Of a stretch of DNA of 25,732 nucleotides, positions 1 to 8,723 are shown in pieces. Source of the DNA: Larix sibirica (lineage: Eukaryota > Streptophyta > Pinopsida > Pinales > Pinaceae); the NCBI GenBank assembly GCA_004151065.3, contig NWUY0300004355.1:13517-39248 (forward strand), read 5' to 3'. The first letter of the stretch is position 1. Every line of letters starts with the position of its first letter. The notes beneath the pieces were generated by a model. It was not told where the DNA came from. It ran no database searches and worked only from the letters and a program-made list of their open reading frames with translations. A program made the translations under genes and the position numbers.

Positions 1-1990
1 GACAACTACCCTATATTATGGTCATAACTCTCCAAAGGTGGGAGAGCTAAGAAAGTGGCTCAATAAACGACATAACTGACCGAAGACCTAAGCAAGCTAT
101 ATAAAGCCATTGAATTGAGCAGGAGGCTCACCTTTTTTGGGGGGAATCCTTATCCCTTTCCCCTTGGGTTGGCTGGAAAAACTATCTTAGTTTTGAGCAG
201 ACAAGGAAATTTCGATGAGGGGTAGCTAACTAATGATTTCCAGAGTGAGTTTGTCCATCAGTTGAGAGCAAGTAAGGAAGAATGGCAAGTCTGAAGGACT
301 GCTGATTTTTCTTCAAAGAAAGGTCTCCACTCCTATTCGGCATCTTCTTCTTGGTGGTTTAGTGAATGGTCTCAGGGGTCCCAAGCATTCAGCTAAGTGC
401 TTGAGGAATTTGGTTGTGAGGAACGGTTTTTTGTGGATGTTTTCCAAGATTTAGGGTTCACGTTTCTTCTTTTTCTTACTCTACTCATTATTAATTTAGA
501 TGAAATTGTTCACAATTTGAACCGATTTTTGAATTAGGATTGACTGGTTAAAAATGAAAATAAATTACCTCTGTATTTTTCCTTCCACCCGCAGGTGGTG
601 TACTCTAGTATAGGGCAGTACTTAAGAATAGATGAAATAAGCTTCAGATGCATAGATTTGTACTATTTCATTTACAAAATTGATACCAAACATTCTCTTC
701 AAACAACTTATTTACTTGAAACTGTTAAATATGGAAGAAATGAAATATACAGTTCAGGGTTAAATAACCAGTTACATTTCAGTTTTCTTTTATTTGCTCT
801 AATCCCTATGATAGCCATTCAAAAGGAACTTCTGTGTTTTTCAGCAGGTCGTTTTGTCTCTCTTACAATAAAAGGTTAACGTATCTTTGTCTTGGATACC
901 ATAAATTTACTGATGTTTCAACCACTACATTTCATTTAAAGGACAAGCATATGTTTTTTTTTATAACAGCAAACAAGAATAGCCATCATATCCAACTCAC
1001 AACAGGAAGCTTACATACTGTTGCAGCAGATCCACATTTAAGATTTGTAAGATGCCTGTGCATATGGACACCTTTCCCTTTCAAAGCATACAAAGAACAT
1101 GGTATTCTTCTCTTTTGGGGATAACCCTAGAAAGCTAAGGTATCAATGTAGAGCTATCCAGAACCCATTTCTCCCATAAACGAGTTTTTCAAACTACAGT
1201 TTTTCTTTATAAAATAGAAAACGAGGGAGTTTCAAACCCAAGGTTTAAACATCGAAATAACCTCGCTTCCATAAAATTTTATGTTAGAGTAATGCTTACT
1301 TGTTAGGATCGGGATCGAGTCCCCACAATTTTTTTACATCAAATAAGTTACATTCCAACTACGAAGACTTCCCTACTGAGAGAAAAATCTTTCAAAGACA
1401 GAGTTCTAACTTCTTTACCAAATTCACGACAAACGCAGCAACTGTACATTTCACCCTTATAACCTTTTTAAAGAAAAAACACAGTCCTTATCAATACGGC
1501 TTAACATCATGCAGGAAGCTGGAAAGATCAACTACCATACAAAACGACGAGCATTGGAAACCCTTCCACGGCCGGATTTACATAGTTAAACCAAAAGCAT
1601 GAATCATAAGTTCTTGGTAGTCTCCTTTTGCATCCACCCAAATAGGTCAGGGTGGGGAACCATAAACAAAAACAACGAGCAATCGAATCATGGCATTTAA
1701 AGTATCCATCTTCATCAGTCCAAGAACCATTCTAAGTTTGATACAAGCGTATTTCACAAGCCAATCATTTTAGAGACTGAGACTAAAACTTAGTAAGCAA
1801 CCAAGTTCGTATGACCACCCCCAACCTAATTTATTGACATGCCAAACGTTTACAGAAACATAGAATCCATCTTAACTACCAATTGGCTGCGATTTTCGCA
1901 CCCCAGAATAGTCAAGTAACGACAGTGTAACCCTGTTACTCACGGGATTTGCAAACACCGAGATCTCCCATGGAGGACTGGGGGGATTAC
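1..1990. other. Non-coding stretch, no gene recognised
   Basis: I see no protein family, RNA gene or element terminus here. Short open frames at 595-879, 834-1124 and 1300-1602 overlap each other, lack recognisable motifs and have compositions expected of random AT-rich DNA. Part of the right end could be the 3' region of the possible minus-strand gene described at 2005-2545. Confidence 0.5.
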
Positions 1991-2004
1991 CAAGGTCAAG
2001 ATAT

Positions 2005-2545
2005 TTATTTTATCATCCGTAGCCGCACCTCCACCCTTGATACTAGAGATTTCTGCCACAAGAAAACAAAGAAGACGGTCAACAAACATATAAGATACAT
2101 GCAAACGATAACACAAATAAATACCAAAGCATTTAACAGGTTACGAATAACATTACCTTGCAGGTGTTTTTCTAAAGCCTTCGCGAAGTTGCCAAGGCCA
2201 AAGGTCGTAGCCGAGGCCAAGGGCCAAGCCCACCAAGAACCTGAGAGCTGGAGGCAGACCTCAGCCTTCCAACAACATGAATGACGAAAATTCACAACGA
2301 TAAAGGATTTAGGGTTCGAAAGACCCAGGTCGACGAGAGTATTATGGTGATGTTGATAGTCTAGAAAAATGCAGCTAAGGCCTCGAGATTCTACCCACAC
2401 CTCAGCCAATTTGAAACCATGTGGAGGAACACTACAAACCAACTTTCCTGTCATCATAATTGCTGAAGACCCATGCATTGAATTTCTACGTCCTTGTCCA
2501 TCATTAACCTTGTTAGCATTAGTAGGCTTGCAAAACCCTAGCTAA
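2005..2545 (-). CDS. Possible spliced gene or gene relic, product unknown
   Basis: The minus strand is open without a stop from about 2545 down to a TAA at 2005, about 180 codons; the first ATG is at 2476-2478. The open frame contains a convincing plant-type intron of 104 nt: donor CAAG|GTAATG at 2157/2156, a T-rich tract, and acceptor TTGTGGCAG ending at 2053. Splicing would change the C-terminus so that the frame reads through ALEKHLQ and EISSIKGGG to a TGA near 1950. A second reading starts at an ATG about 2280, hits TGA at codon 6, and then stays open through a hydrophobic stretch (ALRFLVGLALGLG) to a stop just after the splice. That would fit a small membrane protein broken by one nonsense change. 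The segment 2160-2260 is much more GC-rich than its surroundings. I do not recognise either protein, and this could also be an exon of a non-coding transcript. Confidence 0.28.
2053..2156 (-). other. Candidate spliceosomal intron (104 nt)
   Basis: Read on the minus strand, a GTAATG donor follows CAAG. The acceptor is GCAG preceded by a T/C-rich run (cttctttgttttcttgtg). Length and U-richness are typical of short plant introns. This is the main reason to take the minus-strand locus seriously. No transcript evidence is available from sequence alone. Confidence 0.35.
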
Positions 2546-3552
2546 GGCCGATGGTATGAACTTAGCCAAATACCATAGCTGCTGCGAAAACCATTTAAGT
2601 GTTAGGTGCGTGGACCATAGAGAGGACCCTTGCAATGTTAATATTTTGCCCATCGACATTTACTTTTTTACGATAGTAAACTCATACAAAGATATACAAG
2701 TATGTTGATACACAAATCACAAGGATCATACTTTACATACACTTAGTATCATTTTCATATTATTTGAAAATGCATAATATATCTCTTTGGACCTCTAGAT
2801 TTTTAATAGGGCTTAGTACCTTTAAAAATGTTTGGTTTGAGACTTGACGGTTATAGCGTCTTCCAAGCACAAGTAATTAAACCATGAAAGTCGATAAGTG
2901 ATCATACCCTTGCTGACTGAACCCCTCACTTTGATGGTGAATCTGCCATAGTGTCAAGTGCAATGTTAGCTTGCCAGCTAAGTAAGCCCCTCATATCTCT
3001 TCTCAAAGAGCCCTATATAGAAGGAAAACATAAGTACGATAGTTGACATCAAGATACTCAATCATGCAATTTTAAGACCTTCAAGATTTAATTTACTATT
3101 CAGTCATGCATTCCAAATTTTTTATTTTTTATTTTTATTTTTACTGATTTTCTATCTTTTTATTTGAAATGGTTACATCCTGTGACAATATATATCTTAG
3201 TATAAAAAATATATATAGTGCTTATAACAAATAATAATAATACTATATATTAGCTAAATATTTACTCAAACAAAATTAAAATATGAGTATATGTATTTTT
3301 TTTCAATAGAAGAGGATGGTATCTTCTATGTTCCACACAAATATTAACAAACAAATATGTGACTTCCAAGAAAATAACACATCTTCTTAACTATTAAACT
3401 TATTTAATTTATACTAAAATATATTTATATAGAAATAAATTTATATATATATATAAAGAACTATCATATATATAAAACATAAACATAAATATAATTAGGC
3501 TTGAAGTAATCAAACCACATCAATTTTACATTCATGTTAAATAGTCCATTCA

Positions 3553-3645
3553 TCTTAAATAATAGTAAAAAATACATAGTTTAAGGATTTTATTGGTCAC
3601 CTTAAATAATAATAATAAATTATATAGTTTAAGGATTTTATTGCC
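3553..3645. repeat. Short imperfect tandem duplication (about 48 bp x 2)
   Basis: Two adjacent units each start cttaaataata and end tagtttaaggattttattg. The first is about 3553-3600 and the second about 3601-3645; they differ by small indels in the A/T-rich middle. A local slippage-type duplication with no coding content. Confidence 0.6.
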
Positions 3646-3705
3646 GACGAGTGAATGATGAGCTTATACATTATGATGAAAGAGACAGCAAATTCAACTT
3701 CCCGA

Positions 3706-3747
3706 AAAAAACCCTAACAATGTCCGTGTGAACATTTAGGGTTTTTT
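3706..3747. repeat. Inverted repeat with telo-box-like arms
   Basis: The arm aaaaaaccctaa (3706-3717) is followed after an 18-nt loop by its exact reverse complement, ttagggtttttt (3736-3747). Each arm contains AAACCCTAA, the plant telo-box / interstitial telomere motif that occurs in promoters of translation and cell-cycle genes. No gene start is obvious nearby (MIF begins 1.4 kb downstream), so a regulatory role is not supported. It may be a chance hairpin or a remnant of a small inverted-repeat element. Confidence 0.45.
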
Positions 3748-4859
3748 CTAACGGATCCAATATTTTACGGTACCATAAAAAGAGTAATGGCATTCATGTA
3801 TTCTCCCTCGCTAAGGGTAATATATCGGACGGAGTAGTTTATTTGTTTATTTATATTTCAGTATATTTTTTTGTTATTTTGTTTGAATTTTGTTCGAAAT
3901 TTTTGAAAAAAAATAAATTTATATATAGAAATTACATAATTTAAGTATTATAAAAATATTTCTATTTATATATTTAAAAATATAATTCAAATTCTTTTAA
4001 ATTTAAATTTTATCCAATAAAAATAAAATAAAATAAAATTCCAAAACATAAAATAAATAATCTACTCTTATTCAAACCAATTATGTTTTATTTGTTATTT
4101 AATAATTATTTTAAAAGAGATTTGCTACCATCGAAAGCCTTATTGGTGCATCAAATGGTAATGTGATCTTCAATAATCATGTTTTGGATTGGAGGTGCAA
4201 TCATGTTATTATACAAATGTATGCTCAATTAAACATGATTTTCAATTCTTTCTTCTTTCTCCAAATACTTACTTTTGTTATTGTAAAATTTGTTATCAGT
4301 GTAAATGAAAGAGAAACATTAACATGGATATCTAAATTTTGATTCGATTTTAATGTATAAGTTGCCCTCATTTGCATTACTACCCCGATAAATTTGTAAT
4401 GAATAGAAATAATTAATAAATAACAATGTATGATTAATTACAGATCAACAGAAATCTCAACAATTTTTAAATTTTATTGGTCATTGATATGACATATCTC
4501 ATCAACATTGAGTGGTAGAAAAAGATTTACAGTAGTGCAGCCCTTTTTCAATATTACAAAAATGGGAAAGAGAATGAGTACAGACGTATGTCATCGGTGT
4601 AAAACTGATATATGGCCTTTCATCATCCTCGGGGGCGTTAAAGTCTATTTGGCATCGTTTTACTGTTTGCCGATTCCTTTCTGGTAATGGTCTCTATGTA
4701 CTTTGGCATCTTTGAGGAGGACCGTCGAGTTCCCCTTTTTTGAGGTTCTGTGGAGATGCTTCTGATCGGTTGGCGTTTGACCGATTTGATTCGTTTTTTT
4801 GTTAGGTTAGGTCTCTCCACAGTTCTGATGCTTCTCTTCTTTGTCTGTTAATTCCCTGC

Positions 4860-5119
4860 TCCTTTGTTATTTGGAGCGTACTACAATTTGCATTAGGGTG
4901 AGGAAAGTCGGGAGGTCCGTCTTTCAAATTCGCAAAACCCCTCTCGATCTCTCTTTCGAACATCGACTTCTGTGATGTTGAAAACCATATACACAGCTGA
5001 ACGAGGACCTGCTCGCAGATGAATTGAGATCTATTTTTTGAGATCCGTGATCAGTGATTCGAGTGCCAAGTCCCGCAGTGGCTCAGATTCAAGGTCAAGC
5101 AATAGGATCTGTGGACAAA
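4860..5119 (+). promoter_or_regulatory. Probable 5' leader of the MIF gene
   Basis: Upstream of the MIF start, base composition changes from AT-rich DNA to a more GC-rich sequence with a CT-rich patch at about 4939-4972 (ctctcgatctctctttcg), a common feature around plant transcription starts and 5' leaders. An in-frame TGA at 5048-5050 and the absence of any in-frame ATG before 5120 fix the coding start. I cannot place a TATA box or the exact transcription start. Confidence 0.35.
4975..5022 (+). CDS. Upstream ORF in the MIF leader (15 codons)
   Basis: ATG at 4975 opens a 15-residue frame (MLKTIYTAERGPARR) ending with TGA at 5020-5022. A second, two-codon ATG-AAT-TGA frame overlaps it at 5019. 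If transcription starts upstream of 4975, ribosomes would meet these before the MIF ATG 98 bases downstream, which would usually lower MIF translation. Whether the leader extends this far is unknown, and short ORFs occur by chance. Confidence 0.3.
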   Translation: MLKTIYTAERGPARR

Positions 5120-5389
5120 ATGAGGCCGTCCGAAGTGCAGCACACAGAAGTTTCCCTTAGAGGAGCAAATGCTTCATTTAGGAAGCGTGTGTGGTATGGA
5201 GAGTGCCAAAAGAATCACGCTGCCAGTATTGGTGGCTACGCGGTCGATGGTTGCGGAGAATTTATGGCCAGCGGCGAGGAGGGAACAGCTGCAGCCCTGA
5301 AGTGTGCAGCCTGCAATTGTCACCGGAGCTTCCACAGGCGGGAGGTTGAAAATGAGACATTGTGCGACTGCCATGGCACAGGGAGGTGA
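5120..5389 (+). CDS. MIF: MINI ZINC FINGER (MIF) protein, intact, single exon
   Basis: The 89-residue protein consists almost entirely of a ZF-HD-type zinc finger and has no homeodomain. Visible motifs, by residue: [10 protein letters not shown] (26-35), [14 protein letters not shown] (38-51), [16 protein letters not shown] (60-75) and a Cys-containing tail (CDC, 82-84). Cys29, His33, Cys45, Cys62, Cys65, Cys67, His68 and His72 supply the conserved zinc-site positions. Length and lack of introns match plant MIFs (about 80-100 aa). MIFs are known to dimerise with zinc-finger homeodomain (ZHD) transcription factors and inhibit their DNA binding or nuclear entry; MIF2-type members also act with WUSCHEL and co-repressors in floral meristem termination. 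Compared with the usual CREFM and CAACGC, this copy has CGEFM (Gly46) and CAACNC (Asn66). The start is the first in-frame ATG after the TGA at 5048; the open frame upstream of it has no ATG. Confidence 0.93.
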   Translation: MRPSEVQHTEVSLRGANASFRKRVWYGECQKNHAASIGGYAVDGCGEFMASGEEGTAAALKCAACNCHRSFHRREVENETLCDCHGTGR

Positions 5390-6310
5390 TCATATTCTTC
5401 TATTCCGATTTATGGGTATCGGATTCTCTGTCTCAGGTATGAAATTGTTTAAGCCGCTAGATAGTAAAAGGCAGATTTACTATTTCTATCTTGTCTTATT
5501 GAGGAATTTCGTAGTCATTGTTTGAAACTAGTTGTGTGTACAGGGAAATATATATATTGTGCATAATTTTCGATGATGATTGCCCCAGCAGTGTCAGCTT
5601 CTGTGTGCACAAATATCCACTTAAAAAATTACCGTTGTTCAGAGATGTTGGTGATTAAGGAAAAAATTGTACCTTGTTCCTAGTTTAACCATTTGTTATT
5701 TTTAACATATTGAATCGCTTGCCAGATCTTCTGATTCGATTTCAATGTAAATTTGGTTACTTAACAGACAACTGTGGGAGCTCCCATGCCCCAACTTTGA
5801 CGATTACTATAGGAACATTTGGAGATTTGAATGCGTAACTGTCTTTATGTGCATTTGCTTATTTTCTGAGCTGTTTCAATTTATTATGTGAAAGAAGGGA
5901 AAACCTTGTTTGAAAGACTACATGTGTGGTCCAATATTGCATAGAACGTGTGTATAATGTGCTTCCTTATTAATGCTCAAGGAAAACTCAGTTAAATAAA
6001 AAATTAATTTAAACCTTCATATTCTATATAATAGAATATTTTGACCTATCTTAAAAATGGTTCCATGGATTTCACAAGGATTGAGTCAAGGTGAAGAGAG
6101 TAATAATATTACTTTTTAAGGACATAATCAAAACCCTATTGTCACTAAGAGATATTCTATATCTTATTTTGAAATAGCTTTTCCTTTTTTTTAATAATGT
6201 GTAAAGGTCTTCACCAATTTTTTGCTTTTTAAAGATTTTAAATTTTATTTTCATTTTTTGAGATAGTATTTTTTTTCTTATAGTGTGTAAAGGTGTCCAT
6301 CAATTTTTGT

Positions 6311-6625
6311 TTTTTAAAGACTTTAAATTTTATTTTTATTTTCTACATAAATTCAATTAATAGATATCATTTATTTTAGGTGTATACTAGTTATTATTAT
6401 AATAGATATTATTTAATGTCTCTTATCAACAAAACTAACAATTATTTATCATTTTAGATTTTATATATATTTTTTAAAGATTTTTAATTTTTTTTTTATT
6501 TCTACATAAATTTTAGTAATATATTAGCCTTACTATTTTGTATGTATACTAACCATTACTATATTAGGTATTATTTAGTGTATTATTATCAAAACTAGCC
6601 ATTATTATTCATTTTAGATTTGATT
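6311..6625. repeat. 160-bp tandem duplication present only in copy A
   Basis: Two units start at 6311 and 6471, both tttttaaaga. They share the order ctacataaatt, gtatact, tattatttaat/g, atcaa, attttagattt, with period 160. The matching part of copy B (9491 to about 9650) has one unit only. This explains most of the length difference between the two large copies and shows that one copy changed after, or before, the other arose. Confidence 0.7.
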
Positions 6626-7134
6626 ATCCATTCATTAGTGTACCAACCATACAAAGTTATGATTATGCTTTTTTGTTGTTGTTTTGAAGTCATTCTTCTT
6701 TCATGTGTACTATAATTATGATTAAAATATTTATCTTTTCTTGCAATAAATAGGAGAAGAATTTCACTTTATTTTCCATATAGAGGATTCCATTTCTATA
6801 ATATTTGTTTCAACTTTAACCACTTTGCTAAGTAAAAAGAAAAAGCAAAAACAGGAATTTGGGCAATTTAATTTCAATCCTTCGAATTTTCCATTTTTTA
6901 AATTGTTTTCTTGGCTATGAAATAAGCCACTAAACTGAATACTTAGCTTTACTAAGAAAGTACTTCCTCTTATACAACTGAAATATGAAATATGGTTCCA
7001 ATTAAAAATCTCTAAGTAACTATAACATACATAATAAGTGCTTACCCACTATTGAGATATTTTCATGTACTTGCTGAAATACTCAATTAGCACTTAACTC
7101 TAAATTTCTCTAATCAATTTCTTCTTTCCACATG

Positions 7135-7208
7135 AAATCTCTACCTTTTATTAACATATTTTTTTCCATAAAAATCTCTACCTTTTATAAACATATTTGC
7201 TTCCATAA
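7135..7208. repeat. 37-bp tandem repeat (2 units) inside copy A
   Basis: The units at 7135-7171 and 7172-7208 both start aaatctctaccttttat and continue aaacatattt...ttccata with a few differences. The same pair occurs in copy B at 10158-10231. Confidence 0.7.
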
Positions 7209-8669
7209 AACTTGTCCTAGCACTGAAAATTCTTGCTAGAGATATACAACCTGGGTCATCGTGAAATGAGAAAGGAAAGTATCAAACAATTATAAAAAAA
7301 TTGCTGCCTTCTTTATTCACTTCCGGACAAAAAAAAATGTATTGCTATTAGTTTGGGAAGTATATAAGTAACAAGTGACTTGTCCAACTGGATTTTCTTT
7401 CCTCTGGTGTTATTCATCGGATTCAACACATAGTTATTACAATTCTGAGATAATTGAGTTGTTTCATTATTGTTATTCTATGGGTTCAATACATAATGAT
7501 TATAAAACTGAGATATCTGAGCGGCTTCTTTAGTATCACATACTGGAGTTTATAAAACAATGACTACATCAAGTTTAATCAAAAGATATTATATTGCATA
7601 TCCTTTATCCTTAGGTAAACCATTGATGTTGCATGTCCAGTTCTCAGTTTTCCTTTTACCAATTAGCGCTTTGTTTTATCTAAAAAAATGCAAAATTTCT
7701 AAATTTTCTTACAAGCTTTATTTTTTTATATCCCATTTCTTGTAATAAATTGCTTGCTGATTAGCACTTTGTTGATCCATTTTCTGTCTTTAAGATTATG
7801 CCGTTGGATCATGATATCATATTGTTGAAATTCACTGTCAAATGGTGTGGAATTTCCATTTCCTCCATGATTCGTGTCAAATTGAAACATATATACTTTG
7901 TCTTTTTACTTAATATTCATAGTTTATTTAAAAAAAATATTTTGGGATTTTATAAAATATTTTATTTATCCTTATATATTGAACAATAATTTTCAAGTAT
8001 TCAAACACATATACTTTGTCTTCTTACTTGCAATTTATTTTTAAAAAAAATTAAAATTTTATCAAATATCTTATTTATCTTTATACATTAAATAATATAC
8101 TTGAACTTTAAGATTTTTTAATAATTTTGATTTATTTTTATTTTTTTAATAACATTAACAATAAGTTTTAGTAATTTTACAGTTGAAAGGTTTTTATTAG
8201 TTTAATATTTTTTTTAACAAGATTAATAACTATTTCTTCCATATCCAGTCTTCTTAACTTGAACTTTTTCCTCAATTTTCTGGATTCATTCTCTCTTTTT
8301 ACATGTTTGATATTAATGTTCAAGTGTTCAGATTGTTAAAAAAAATAGCAATTGTTTATCATTTTGAAAATATGATTTATTTGGTTAACCAATGATCCCA
8401 TTTGATCTTGCATCTTAATAGCTATTTCTAAATGTTTATAGATGCTTACTATTTATTTTCATCTTCTATTTTTTGAACTTCATTTTTCTCTATAATTTTT
8501 TGGTTGTTAAGTGTAAGTATATATAACATGGTAGCTTCCCTTGTTAATTAGTTTGAATGTAGATATTTATTTTATTTAGATTTTTTCATATTATTTATTT
8601 TATATTCCTAATTAATGGTCAACTTATAACCTAAATTAACAATTTGTATACATTATAGCCCACCTTAGG

Positions 8670-8722
8670 TAGAGCAATTAGTAAGGACTAATTGAAATAT
8701 GAAGTTGTAAATAGAAGATCAC
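8670..8722 (+). repeat. tRNA-like SINE fragment, cut before the B box (copy A)
   Basis: The sequence tagagcaattagtaagg (8670-8686) resembles a tRNA A box (TAGCTCAGTTGGTAAGG; 13 of 17 positions match). In copy B the same sequence continues into a B-box-like GTTCAAATCC, but here copy A ends at the N before reaching it. Confidence 0.35.
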
Positions 8723-8723
8723 N
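8723..8723. other. Ambiguous base at a duplication junction
   Basis: A single N separates the last base of copy A (agatcac) from the first base of copy B (ttgtcttatt). It lies precisely where the sequence returns to material already seen at 5491. This may be a contig join rather than an ordinary uncalled base. Confidence 0.85.

Larger units (their letters stand above)
2546..4500. other. AT-rich non-coding stretch
   Basis: No gene is visible. The stretch is dominated by A/T runs and TA-rich simple sequence around 3180-3500 and 3840-4110. It contains the short tandem duplication at 3553-3645 and the AACCCTAA-type inverted repeat at 3706-3747, listed separately. Confidence 0.5.
5491..8722. repeat. 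3.2-kb tandem duplication, copy A
   Basis: This AT-rich, non-coding segment starts about 100 bases after the MIF stop codon, so probably in the MIF 3' UTR or just past it, and ends immediately before the N at 8723. It is repeated as copy B at 8724-11760. Positions 5491 to about 6990 match copy B with many substitutions and indels. Positions 6991-8722 appear identical by eye except for a 15-bp deletion at 8434-8441. Short open frames at 7560-7745 and 7798-7989 recur unchanged in copy B but show no protein features, so I do not call them genes. Confidence 0.9.

Noticed and set aside
595-1602. Three short plus-strand open frames (94-100 codons) as possible genes
   Set aside because: Overlapping frames, non-ATG or arbitrary starts, no motif, low-complexity composition; expected by chance in AT-rich DNA of this length.
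1949-2284. 111-codon plus-strand frame as a gene
   Set aside because: It runs antisense to the better supported minus-strand locus; its apparent composition is explained by that strand's exon and intron.
3798-3838. Remnant of a Stowaway/mariner-type MITE (ctccctcgc...ggacggagtag)
   Set aside because: The motif resembles the CTCCCTCCGT termini of such elements, but only about 35 bases separate the two ends and they are not good inverted repeats.
5304-5525. Plus-strand and 5174-5374 minus-strand frames overlapping MIF
   Set aside because: Shadows of the MIF coding sequence in other frames, without family features.
7560-7989. Two short frames conserved perfectly in both large copies (also 10583-11012) as small genes
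   Set aside because: Their conservation is that of the whole 1.7-kb identical half, including non-coding DNA; the peptides are hydrophobic low-complexity products of AT-rich sequence.
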